Of a stretch of DNA of 47,149 nucleotides, positions 24,200 to 32,187 are shown piece by piece (positions within the stretch are counted from its first letter, which is position 1; every line of letters starts with the position of its first letter). Location: positions 1 through 47,149 of the forward strand of contig SVOL01000015.1 in the NCBI GenBank assembly GCA_015066395.1. Direction: 5' to 3'. The notes under the pieces are model-generated. The model was given only the letters and a program-made list of their open reading frames with translations. It was not told the origin of the DNA and ran no database searches. The DNA comes from Oscillospiraceae bacterium. Its GTDB lineage: Bacteria > Bacillota > Clostridia > Oscillospirales > Acutalibacteraceae. Position numbers and translations under genes: made by a program.

Positions 24200-25513
24200 A
24201 TGGATATTAGAATGTACGACCTTATTGAAAAGAAGAAGAGAGCGGGGGAACTCACAAAAGATGAGATCTTCGCTATGATCCGTGCATATACAAAAGGCGA
24301 TATACCCGATTACCAGATGTCGGCGTTTTGTATGGCGGTCTGGTTTAACGGTATGACCGACCGCGAGACCTTTGATCTGACCGAAGCGATGGCTTTGTCG
24401 GGCGATACGGTCGATCTGTCGCAATTCGGTGACCGCAGTGTCGACAAGCATTCGACCGGCGGTGTCGGTGATAAGACAACACTTATTGTCGCTCCTATTG
24501 TTGCGACCTGCGGCGGAATCGTCGCCAAAATGAGTGGCAGAGGTTTAGGTCATACAGGCGGTACTGTCGATAAATTAGAGTCATTCGAGGGCTTTAAGAC
24601 CTCACTTTCACCCGAGGATTTTACCGCCCAGGTTGAAAAAATCGGGCTTGCAGTTATTGGGCAGAGTGGCGATCTGGCACCTGCCGATAAAAAGATGTAC
24701 GCACTCCGCGATGTTACCGCAACGGTCGACACCATTCCGCTCATAGCCGCATCTATTATGAGTAAAAAGTTGGCAGCAGGTACACATTCCATCGTGCTGG
24801 ACGTAAAATGCGGAAGCGGTGCGTTTATGCGAACTCCCGAAGACGCGTCAGAACTTGCCGGAATGATGGTTAAGATCGGACGTGCGCACAACCGCAACAT
24901 TGCCGCAGTCATTACCAACATGAACATACCCTTAGGTCACGCTATCGGCAATGTACTTGAGGTCAAAGAGGCTGTTGAGGTATTAAAAGGCAGAGGTCCC
25001 GACGATCTTCGCGAGATATGTCTTACCCTGGCCTCGGCCATGGTAAAACTGTCCTGCGGTGTTTCTATAGAAAAGGCTAAGGAAATGACTGCCGACGCGC
25101 TTTTGAGCGGTCGGGCTTATGATACCTTCTGCCGTTGGATCGAGGCTCAGGGCGGAGAAAAGGAAAAAGCGCTTGACCCTGAACTGTTTGGTATCGCTGA
25201 GCATACCTATGACATTGTGGCTGAAAGGGACTGCTATTTCGAGTCCTGCAACACCGAAATGATCGGCACAGCCGCTATGATGCTCGGAGCAGGCAGAGCG
25301 ACTGCCGACGATATAATCGACCCGAGAGCGGGTATTATTCTTCACAAAAAACCTTCCGACAAGCTTAAAAAAGGCGACGTTATCGCAACGCTTCACACCG
25401 AAAGGCCGGCTACTATCGAAGCCGCGGCTAAAACTTTTGAGAGCGCGTTACAGTTTACCGATAATGCAGTCGAGCGTCAGCCGTTAGTGTTTAACATTAT
25501 AGGCTTGGATTAG
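24200..25513 (+). CDS. pdp: Pyrimidine-nucleoside phosphorylase
   Basis: 437 aa, the NP-II/anthranilate phosphoribosyltransferase-like fold. It splits uridine, deoxyuridine and thymidine to base and (deoxy)ribose-1-phosphate. The family signature KHSTGGVGDKTTL is near 83, MSGRGLGHTGGTVDKLES forms the phosphate/sugar site, and DVKCGSGAFMR follows. The choice of Pdp over the thymidine-specific DeoA rests on its Bacillota context and is not proven. AAGAGGTACTGT precedes the ATG. Confidence 0.93.
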   Translation: MDIRMYDLIEKKKRAGELTKDEIFAMIRAYTKGDIPDYQMSAFCMAVWFNGMTDRETFDLTEAMALSGDTVDLSQFGDRSVDKHSTGGVGDKTTLIVAPIVATCGGIVAKMSGRGLGHTGGTVDKLESFEGFKTSLSPEDFTAQVEKIGLAVIGQSGDLAPADKKMYALRDVTATVDTIPLIAASIMSKKLAAGTHSIVLDVKCGSGAFMRTPEDASELAGMMVKIGRAHNRNIAAVITNMNIPLGHAIGNVLEVKEAVEVLKGRGPDDLREICLTLASAMVKLSCGVSIEKAKEMTADALLSGRAYDTFCRWIEAQGGEKEKALDPELFGIAEHTYDIVAERDCYFESCNTEMIGTAAMMLGAGRATADDIIDPRAGIILHKKPSDKLKKGDVIATLHTERPATIEAAAKTFESALQFTDNAVERQPLVFNIIGLD

Positions 25514-25528
25514 AGGGAGGAACTTATA

Positions 25529-26146
25529 ATGAAACCGCGTATTGTTATCGGCATTGCAGGCGGATCGGGCAGCGGAAAAACTACGCTGACCGACAATATC
25601 GCATCTCATTTCGGGAGCTGTGTTTCGGTGCTCCGTCATGATGATTACTATAAATCCCAAAGGGATCTGCCATTAGAGGAAAGAGCGAAGCTGAATTACG
25701 ATCATCCGAACGCTTTTGATACGGAATTGCTTATAAACCATCTTGACCTGCTAAAGCAGGGTGAGGCTATCGACTGTCCGCAGTATGACTACTCGGTACA
25801 CGATAGAAGCGACGTCACAAAGCGGATAGAAAGCACCGAGGTCATCCTTTTAGAAGGGATACTCATTTTCGAGTCGAAAGAGGTTTTGGACAGGCTCGAT
25901 ATGAAGATCTTTGTCGACACCGATGCCGATGTGCGAATCGTCAGAAGAATTCTTCGCGATGTAAATGAACGCGGTCGTACTCTTGATTCGGTAATAAATC
26001 AGTATTTAAACACGGTAAAGCCGATGCACGAAAGCTTTGTTGAACCGTGCAAAAAAGCCGCCGATATAATCGTTCCCGAAGGCGGTATGAACAGAGTGGC
26101 GTATGAGATAATAATTAACAAGATAGCCACCTATTTGGAGTCGTAA
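25529..26146 (+). CDS. udk: Uridine kinase
   Basis: 205 aa P-loop kinase: Walker A GGSGSGKTT near residue 10, DDYYKSQRDLP (catalytic Asp and substrate region), NYDHPNAFDTELL, YDYSVHDR and the lid RRILRDVNERGR. It phosphorylates uridine and cytidine with ATP or GTP, feeding salvage instead of breakdown. GAGGGAGG is 7 nt upstream. It sits 15 nt after pdp, so phosphorolysis and rephosphorylation of uridine are encoded side by side. Confidence 0.93.
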   Translation: MKPRIVIGIAGGSGSGKTTLTDNIASHFGSCVSVLRHDDYYKSQRDLPLEERAKLNYDHPNAFDTELLINHLDLLKQGEAIDCPQYDYSVHDRSDVTKRIESTEVILLEGILIFESKEVLDRLDMKIFVDTDADVRIVRRILRDVNERGRTLDSVINQYLNTVKPMHESFVEPCKKAADIIVPEGGMNRVAYEIIINKIATYLES

Positions 26147-26187
26147 CAAAACGGCTCGCGTGACTTTAACAGTAACGGAGGTATTGT

Positions 26188-27390
26188 ATGCCTAAATATG
26201 AAAGTCTTTCTCCCGAAATCACCGACAGAATAAAGAGAGCAAAAGAGACCCACGTTTATCCGCAGGTCGATTGCAAAAACGAGTTTGTGATCCGCCGTAA
26301 GGATATCCTTGAGGACAAGCCGACCATTTGGCGGCCTACCTTTGTGCAGGATATAGATAAGATAATGCACTGTCCTTTTTATAACCGTTACACCGACAAG
26401 ACTCAGGTCTTTTCGCTGTGGAAGAACGATGACTTGACAAGAAGAAGTCTCCACGTTCAGTTGGTATCGAGAATTGCCAGAACCATCGGTGCGGCATTGC
26501 ATTTGAATCTCGATCTTATCGAGGCTATTGCTTTGGGTCACGATATGGGTCATCCGCCGTTTGCACATACCGGTGAGCGTTATCTGGACGAGATCTCGTT
26601 TAAAGAAACGGGCAGGCATTTCTATCATAATATCCACTCGGTACGCGTGCTTGACGGAATTTTCCCGTATAATATCAGTTTGCAGGTGCTCAACGGTATC
26701 GCCGCTCATAACGGTGAGTTCGAGTGCGAGATATACCGTCCCGAACCGTTGTCGGGATTTGAGGAGTTTGACAGAATAATCGAAGCGTGTTATTACGACC
26801 CGCAGGTCATGCTCAAGATGATGCCCTGCACCATGGAGGGTGCGGTCGTTCGTCTGTGCGATATTATCGCGTACTTGGGCAAGGACAGACAGGATGCTAT
26901 CCGTATTAAAACGGCTGACGCAAGTATGTTCTCTAATGAGGAGATCGGCTCGGTCAACTCGGAGATCATCAACAACCTTGTGGTCAATGTTATTGAAAAC
27001 AGCTACGGTAAGGCGTATATCAAACTTGATGAGAGCCATTTCGCGGCTTTAAAACAGTCAAAGAGAGATAACTACGCTCAGATATACCACCGTGCTGCCG
27101 ATGACGCTCAGTTTGACGTAACTATCAAGCCGATGATGGAGGAAATGTACGGTCAGTTGGTTGAAGATCTTAAGACCAATCGCCGTAAATCGCCGATATT
27201 TACACATCACATTCAGTATGTAAACAAGGTCTACAACAGCCGCCGAGAACCGTACGAATACGACGATCCGCATCAGATCGCGGTCGACTATATTGCAAGT
27301 ATGACCGATAATTATTTTATTGACCTTTATCGGTTCCTGTTCCCAAACAGCACTTTAAAGGTCGACTATAAAGGTTATTTTGACGAATAG
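26188..27390 (+). CDS. dgt: dGTPase-like HD-domain triphosphohydrolase
   Basis: 400 aa. HD-superfamily metal site: H in SLHVQLVSRIAR, the HD pair in ALGHDMGHPPFAH, and a later Asp in VVRLCDIIAYLGKD. YTDKTQVFS is the family's N-terminal signature. Dgt-type enzymes cleave dGTP or other dNTPs to deoxynucleoside and triphosphate, so the product would feed DeoD. ACGGAGG lies 7 nt before the ATG. Substrate specificity (dGTP or broader dNTPase) is not decided by sequence. Confidence 0.85.
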   Translation: MPKYESLSPEITDRIKRAKETHVYPQVDCKNEFVIRRKDILEDKPTIWRPTFVQDIDKIMHCPFYNRYTDKTQVFSLWKNDDLTRRSLHVQLVSRIARTIGAALHLNLDLIEAIALGHDMGHPPFAHTGERYLDEISFKETGRHFYHNIHSVRVLDGIFPYNISLQVLNGIAAHNGEFECEIYRPEPLSGFEEFDRIIEACYYDPQVMLKMMPCTMEGAVVRLCDIIAYLGKDRQDAIRIKTADASMFSNEEIGSVNSEIINNLVVNVIENSYGKAYIKLDESHFAALKQSKRDNYAQIYHRAADDAQFDVTIKPMMEEMYGQLVEDLKTNRRKSPIFTHHIQYVNKVYNSRREPYEYDDPHQIAVDYIASMTDNYFIDLYRFLFPNSTLKVDYKGYFDE

Positions 27391-27410
27391 GGTCAAGAAA
27401 GGACTTTATA

Positions 27411-28349
27411 ATGTTTGAAAAGATCTTGGAACTGGTAAAACAGTACCAGAAAATTATAATTCACCGTCACTCGAAGCCTGATGGCGACGCCTTGGGTAGT
27501 CAGATAGGATTGAAACACATAATTAAGGACTCGTTCCCCGAAAAGACCGTTTATGCGGTTGGCGATATGACTCCCCGATATGAGTTTATGTTGGACGGAT
27601 CCTTGGATGTTATCGAGGACGAGGAATATAACGGTGCTTTGGCTATTGTGTTGGATACTTCGGCTAAAAGTCTTATCAGCGATGACCGATACACTAAAGC
27701 CGCGGCTACTGCAAGGATCGACCACCATATCTTTGTCGAAAAAATAGCCGACGAAGAGGTCACCGACACTTCGTTTGAGAGCTGCTGTGGACTTGTTACT
27801 GCGTTCGCGATGGAGCAGGGACTGGAAGTGTCACAGACTGCCGCTAAAGCGCTTTATACGGGTATGGTTACCGACTCGGGTCGTTTCCACTATGACAGCA
27901 CGACGGCTCAGACCTTCCGTTTGGCTGCGTTTTTGATGGAGCGTAAGTTCAGCACTAACGAGATCTTTCGCAACCTTTATGCCGATGAACTGTCATCGGT
28001 TCAATTAAGGGCGAAGTTCGCGTTAAAGATAAGACCGACTGCTCACAGAACCGCCTATATTTACACTACGCGTGACGAGGTCGAGGCTTTGGGCGTTGAC
28101 ACCTTCACTATCTCCCGCGGTATGGTCGGCGTTATGTCGGACATTAAGGGAATCGACAGCTGGGTCAATTTTACTGAGACGGAAGACGGTGTACTGTGCG
28201 AGATTCGTTCCAATCGCTATAACATAAACCCGATAGCCGTTAAATACGGTGGCGGCGGTCACAGCAAGGCCAGCGGTGCCTGTTTAAAAGATCATGATGA
28301 GGCTATGAGCTTATTAAATGATCTAAATTCCCTTTCGGAGGAAAATTGA
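27411..28349 (+). CDS. nrnA: DHH/DHHA1 phosphoesterase, NrnA-like (first copy)
   Basis: 312 aa. DHH-domain metal motifs: HRHSKPDGDALGS, VLDTS, the DHH triad in RIDHHIF, and MVTDSGRFHYD. The C-terminal DHHA1 substrate-binding loop is GGGGHSKASG. NrnA-type enzymes degrade 2-5-nt RNA/DNA oligonucleotides and dephosphorylate pAp. AAAGGA precedes the ATG. It overlaps the second copy by one base (TGATG). Confidence 0.88.
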   Translation: MFEKILELVKQYQKIIIHRHSKPDGDALGSQIGLKHIIKDSFPEKTVYAVGDMTPRYEFMLDGSLDVIEDEEYNGALAIVLDTSAKSLISDDRYTKAAATARIDHHIFVEKIADEEVTDTSFESCCGLVTAFAMEQGLEVSQTAAKALYTGMVTDSGRFHYDSTTAQTFRLAAFLMERKFSTNEIFRNLYADELSSVQLRAKFALKIRPTAHRTAYIYTTRDEVEALGVDTFTISRGMVGVMSDIKGIDSWVNFTETEDGVLCEIRSNRYNINPIAVKYGGGGHSKASGACLKDHDEAMSLLNDLNSLSEEN

Positions 28350-29326
28350 TGAATTCCCAAAAAAAGATAGCAATTTTAGAAAAAATTAAAGAATATGACC
28401 GCATTATTCTTTTTCGCCACAAACGTCCTGACGGTGATGCCGTCGGTTCAACTAAGGGTCTCAAGAGAATACTGCAGTTGACCTACCCTGAAAAACAAGT
28501 GCTGATTGTTAATAACGATTACTCGGATTATGTAGCCTTTTTGGGCGCAGAGGATGAGCAGATCCCCGATGAAATGTATGAGAGTGCGTTGGGTATAGTT
28601 ATTGATACCGCCACATCTGAGCGCGTTTCAAATCCGAAATTCAAGCTTTGCCGTGAGGTCGTAAAGATCGACCATCATATCCCGATTGAGTCTTACGGCG
28701 ACTTAGAGTGGGTAGAAGAGGATCGCTCTTCGGCGTCTGAGATGATTGCTGAGTTTTACGATACCTTTAAAGATGAATTGAAGATCGACAAAGAGGCCGC
28801 CACCTGTATTTATACCGGAATGGTGACCGACTCGGGTCGCTTCCGCTTTCGTGAGGTTTCGGGTAATACTCTGCGCTTCGCAGGTGTTATGCTTGATTGC
28901 GGCATTGATCTCGATGTGCTTTATGCTCACCTTTATATGAAAGATTTCAACACTTTGAAGTTTAAGTCTTATGTATACAAGAAGATGAAGATCACCGAAA
29001 ACGGCGTTGTCTATATCCTGGTCGACAAAGCTATGCGTAAAAAGTTTAAACTCACATTGGAAGAAGCCTCGGCCTGCGTTTCGTACTTAGAGTCGATAAG
29101 CGGTAGTCTTATTTGGATAGCATTCATCGAGACCGATGAGAATATCCGTGTTCGTTTGCGTTCACGTTTTGTGACGGTCAGTGAATTGGCCGAAGCTTAT
29201 GGCGGTGGCGGTCACGCTTGTGCCGCAGGTGCAAATGTTAAGGATAAGGCAGAAATGCGTCGGTTGATTGCTGATGCCGATAAGAGACTGGGCTGTTACA
29301 AGCAGGAAAACGAGGGCTGGTTATGA
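28349..29326 (+). CDS. nrnA: DHH/DHHA1 phosphoesterase, NrnA-like (second copy)
   Basis: 325 aa, a diverged paralogue of the gene before it: FRHKRPDGDAVGST, VIDTATSERV, IDHHIP, MVTDSGRFRFRE and GGGGHACAAG keep all metal and substrate motifs. The protein sequences are clearly different outside the motifs, so this is an old duplication and the two may split substrates (nanoRNA, pAp, c-di-nucleotide linear products). The start is ATG at 28349 behind GGAGGAAAAT. It overlaps surE by ATGA. Confidence 0.88.
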   Translation: MNSQKKIAILEKIKEYDRIILFRHKRPDGDAVGSTKGLKRILQLTYPEKQVLIVNNDYSDYVAFLGAEDEQIPDEMYESALGIVIDTATSERVSNPKFKLCREVVKIDHHIPIESYGDLEWVEEDRSSASEMIAEFYDTFKDELKIDKEAATCIYTGMVTDSGRFRFREVSGNTLRFAGVMLDCGIDLDVLYAHLYMKDFNTLKFKSYVYKKMKITENGVVYILVDKAMRKKFKLTLEEASACVSYLESISGSLIWIAFIETDENIRVRLRSRFVTVSELAEAYGGGGHACAAGANVKDKAEMRRLIADADKRLGCYKQENEGWL

Positions 29327-30045
29327 GAATTTTAATTACAAATGATGACGGTTACAAGTCGCCAATACTGCCCGTGCTTGCCACTTGGGCAAAAAAACAC
29401 GGCGAGGTTACACTGGTTGCACCTAAATCCGAACAGAGCGGAAAATCGCAGAGTATTGACTTTCGCAACGCGGTTGAGATCAAGAAGGTGGATATAGTAG
29501 ACGGCGTCGACTGTTACTATGTTGATTCGACCCCTGCAGACTGTGTTCGCTTTGCCGTGACCGGTTTAAAGCGGGAGTATGACTTGGTTATTTCAGGTGT
29601 CAACTGCGGATATAATTTAGGCAGCGACATTAACTACTCGGGCACTATCGGTGCTATTATGGAAGGTGCCCGTTGCGGTTTCAGAGGTGTTGCGGTTTCG
29701 ACAGATTTCGACATTTTGATGGAGTCGCAGGAATACTTTGACGAGTTGTTTGAGTATTTTAACGACAAAAAGTTGTTCAAATATAATAATCTTTATAATG
29801 TCAACATTCCGCAAAAACCTGTTCACGGAATCAGAATTACAAAGCAGGGTGGAATTTTCTACAGCGACGAATTTATCCACCACGGCGGTGATATGTATCA
29901 GCAGACCGGTGGACCGTTAAACCGTCCTTATGACGTCCATTCCGACGATATTGACACGGTTATGAACGGTATGATCTCGATTACTCCGTTGACCGAGATC
30001 CGCACCGATCTGATAGCCTATGAGAAGCTTAAAGATCTTAAATAA
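29323..30045 (+). CDS. surE: 5'/3'-nucleotidase SurE
   Basis: 240 aa. N-terminal RILITNDDGYKSP carries the DD metal pair, SGKSQSI is the catalytic-site loop, STPADCVRFAVTGL the nucleotide-binding strand, and VISGVNCGYNLGSDINYSGTIGA the typical core. SurE removes phosphate from 5'- and 3'-nucleotides, preferring purine ribonucleotides in known members, producing the nucleosides used by the phosphorylases. Last gene of the operon, followed by a bidirectional terminator. Confidence 0.95.
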   Translation: MRILITNDDGYKSPILPVLATWAKKHGEVTLVAPKSEQSGKSQSIDFRNAVEIKKVDIVDGVDCYYVDSTPADCVRFAVTGLKREYDLVISGVNCGYNLGSDINYSGTIGAIMEGARCGFRGVAVSTDFDILMESQEYFDELFEYFNDKKLFKYNNLYNVNIPQKPVHGIRITKQGGIFYSDEFIHHGGDMYQQTGGPLNRPYDVHSDDIDTVMNGMISITPLTEIRTDLIAYEKLKDLK

Positions 30046-30071
30046 ATCAAAATTTAGAGTATAGTAAAAAT

Positions 30072-30098
30072 AAAGGCTCCCTTTTGAAGGGAGCCTTT
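30072..30098. terminator. Bidirectional terminator between surE and a convergent Xre gene
   Basis: AAAGGCTCCC (30072-30081) pairs with GGGAGCCTTT (30089-30098), with A/T tracts on both sides. Confidence 0.85.
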
Positions 30099-30124
30099 AT
30101 TTTGTTTTAAACACAAGTGCTTCG

Positions 30125-30337
30125 TTATATGAAAAAGTCATTGATTTCACAACCTAATATTTTAGCAAGATCGGGCAGAAATGTGATGTCGGGGTAGCAG
30201 ATGTCGTGTTCCCATTTGCTTACTGCTTGTGCCGAAACTCCGACGATTTTGCCGAATTCGCCCTGCGAAAGGTTGTTTTTTTGCCTATATTCTTTAACTT
30301 TTTCTGAAATGGATATTTTGTATGATGGTATGTTCAT
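30125..30337 (-). CDS. Short Xre-family HTH protein
   Basis: 70 aa, almost only an Xre helix-turn-helix: VKEYRQKNNLSQGEFGKIVG, SAQAVSKWEHDICYPDI, LGCEINDFFI. GGAGG lies about 10 nt before the ATG. It is convergent to surE and has no partner downstream. It may be a full small regulator or the DNA-binding part of a longer ancestor. The target is unknown; the nearby nucleoside operon and nuclease genes are candidates by position only. Confidence 0.8.
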   Translation of the reverse strand: MNIPSYKISISEKVKEYRQKNNLSQGEFGKIVGVSAQAVSKWEHDICYPDITFLPDLAKILGCEINDFFI

Positions 30338-30480
30338 TTTTATATCGCCTCCGTTGATTAAAGTGTATTCCTTTAATATTGTGTCGATATCAAGGGATTG
30401 GTTAGATGTTATTTTGCGAATTTAACCTCGTAAAAAATATCGTCCTTCTTACGCGTTGGCACAATTACGACTAAAGAGGG
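30338..30480. other. Intergenic region, no feature
   Basis: Upstream region of the short Xre gene. It holds AT-rich sequence that could carry its promoter, but no clear hexamer pair was found, and no gene is seen. Confidence 0.4.
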
Positions 30481-30596
30481 ACGATTCCATATAAAATAAA
30501 AACGCATCCATATCGGATGCGTTCAAAGAATTCACCGTATCACAAGACGAGAACGGCGACCAATACAGCATCAGATATGTTTTTATATGGAATCGT
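30481..30596. repeat. 116-bp MITE-like element with perfect 16-bp terminal inverted repeats
   Basis: ACGATTCCATATAAAA at 30481-30496 is exactly mirrored by TTTTATATGGAATCGT at 30581-30596. Inside are a second hairpin (AACGCATCC/GGATGCGTT) and a short stretch with codon-like order (KEFTVSQDENGDQYSIRYVF on the plus strand). No target duplication is visible. It could be a miniature transposon or a small RNA gene. Confidence 0.6.
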
Positions 30597-30722
30597 AGTA
30601 TGCAATTCTCGCATATTGGTCACCTCACTTTCTTAAATATTGATTAATGCCAGTATACCACAACTGACAAAAATTGCAAGTAAAGATTGAATGAATTTCA
30701 TCAACCATTGGTTTAAAGCAAA

Positions 30723-30758
30723 CTACCGACCGCAAATGGATGCAGTCGGTGGTTTTTT
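30723..30758 (+). terminator. Hairpin at the 3' end of the RNase lipoprotein gene
   Basis: CTACCGAC (30723-30730) pairs with GTCGGTGG (30745-30752), followed by TTTTTT on the plus strand. It lies just beyond the stop of the minus-strand gene, so it may end that transcript weakly and block plus-strand transcripts more strongly. The 30597-30722 stretch before it holds no gene. Confidence 0.55.
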
Positions 30759-32064
30759 ATGCGGCGATAGAGCCCATATAATACCTTTTAGGATCGAAGG
30801 GTATGATGTTAAATGCCACCATAGCGGTTCTTTCCGGCAGATCGCCGAGAACGCTTGGCACATAGGGTGTGGGATTATAGTCTTTTTTGCTCGACAGCGT
30901 GCCGCCACCGGTGATGTTGCCGAACATCACACCCCAACCGCCGTAGTAATTAAGGTATTCCTGAAAATCGTTGTAGTGATTGTATGTGTAGAAGAGATAC
31001 TTTTCGTTAGGGTCGATGATCTCGTTCTTGTTGGCATCATATCTGGTGTATACGATTCTTGCAGCACCGCGCGTGATGTCCTTGCCGTCGTTGTAGGTTT
31101 TGATGGAATATGACGGATCACAATCGGTGCCCGTAGTGCCGATGTCGATCTCGTAGTAATAAAGGTCGCCGCCGCAACCGCTGATATCGGGAAGTACGGG
31201 TTCGTAAGGATACTTTCTCGTGTCTCCGCTGAATTTTGTGTGATTAAGTCTTAAGTATTCGCCCCAGATACTGCCTTCGGGATCTTTGTTTTTGCCCGAA
31301 ATGTAGTTGGCAGGCACATCGCCGAAGGCAAAGAGATAGGCCGCGACCTCCTCTAAGGTTATGTATCCGCCACCGCGATAGACTCTGAAAACCTCTTCGC
31401 CGTAAGAATTAACGACGACGTAGGTGTTGTTGTCAAGATAATAAGGGTCATTGTTGCGAATATATTTGCCGTTTTTCTGCGGTCTGTAAGCGGAGAGCGT
31501 CGGGGCTTGGTCGGGCACGGTCAAGGCACCCGAGATCTCACCCTTTGCAGAGCGTTCCAAAGCCTCGGCGTGACTGTCGGCCGGGTCGCTGTTGCCATAG
31601 AAAGCGGCTCTTGCCGCTTCATCAACGTTCAAGGAATCGGGGTAGGTGGGTGTGACGTTTGAACCGGGAGTGTCGGGCGTTGTGCTGTCGGGTTGGCTTC
31701 CGGTTATCGGCGGAGTTACCGTTGTGCCGCTGTTGACCGTTTTTTCGACCGTGATGAGCACTGAGTCGCTTGAGTTTTTGTAGCTGACCGTTACCGCAAC
31801 TGTGCCTTCCTGCTTTGCGGTCACAAAGCCGAAGCTATCGACCGTAACGGTGGCATTTGAGGTCTCCCATTTAAGCTCATCTTTTATTTCGTCGGGTGCG
31901 TTGGTCTCTAACTGCAAGGTATAACCGATTTGGAGCGTTGCACGCTCGCAGTTAGTGATCGTGAGCGAAGCGATACTGACGTTTTTCTGACCGCCGCAGC
32001 CGACAAAGCTTATAATCATTGCGACTACCAGCAAATAGCTCGCCAATGATCTTAATCGTTTCAT
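30757..32064 (-). CDS. Lipoprotein ribonuclease, barnase-like, with Ig-like domain
   Basis: 435 aa. A lipoprotein signal ends in SFVGCGG (Cys about 22). A BIG2-type Ig-like domain covers about 28-105 (TVTVDSFGFVTAKQEGTVAVTV), then a Pro/Thr linker. The C-terminal part (about 250-400) matches the order of the barnase/guanyl-specific RNase fold: VPANYIS, YYYEIDIG (equivalent of the general base Glu73 in barnase), GAARIVYTRYD (Arg83/87 region) and YTYNHYNDFQEY (His102). An inserted loop with NEIIDPNEKY separates the last two. I infer a surface-anchored RNase. It has its own promoter and lies 124 nt after the ABC-nuclease operon. Confidence 0.72.
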   Translation of the reverse strand: MKRLRSLASYLLVVAMIISFVGCGGQKNVSIASLTITNCERATLQIGYTLQLETNAPDEIKDELKWETSNATVTVDSFGFVTAKQEGTVAVTVSYKNSSDSVLITVEKTVNSGTTVTPPITGSQPDSTTPDTPGSNVTPTYPDSLNVDEAARAAFYGNSDPADSHAEALERSAKGEISGALTVPDQAPTLSAYRPQKNGKYIRNNDPYYLDNNTYVVVNSYGEEVFRVYRGGGYITLEEVAAYLFAFGDVPANYISGKNKDPEGSIWGEYLRLNHTKFSGDTRKYPYEPVLPDISGCGGDLYYYEIDIGTTGTDCDPSYSIKTYNDGKDITRGAARIVYTRYDANKNEIIDPNEKYLFYTYNHYNDFQEYLNYYGGWGVMFGNITGGGTLSSKKDYNPTPYVPSVLGDLPERTAMVAFNIIPFDPKRYYMGSIAA

Positions 32065-32095
32065 AAAGTTCTACCTTTCTTTTCTAACTACCTTT

Positions 32096-32124
32096 ATTTT
32101 ACCTTATGTCGCATATTTCGTCAA
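32096..32124 (-). promoter_or_regulatory. Promoter of the RNase lipoprotein gene
   Basis: On the minus strand TTGACG (32124-32119), 17 bp, TAAAAT (32101-32096), 31 nt before the ATG. Confidence 0.75.
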
Positions 32125-32130
32125 GGCATA

Positions 32131-32158
32131 AAAAGAGCGTACGGTAGACCGTACGCTC
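32131..32158 (-). terminator. Terminator of the ABC-nuclease operon
   Basis: An 11-bp stem GAGCGTACGGT/ACCGTACGCTC (32135-32158) with U-tract on the minus strand, 30 nt after the 730-aa lipoprotein stop. Confidence 0.85.
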
Positions 32159-32187
32159 CAAAAAAATATTTTAGAAGAAAGGATTAA

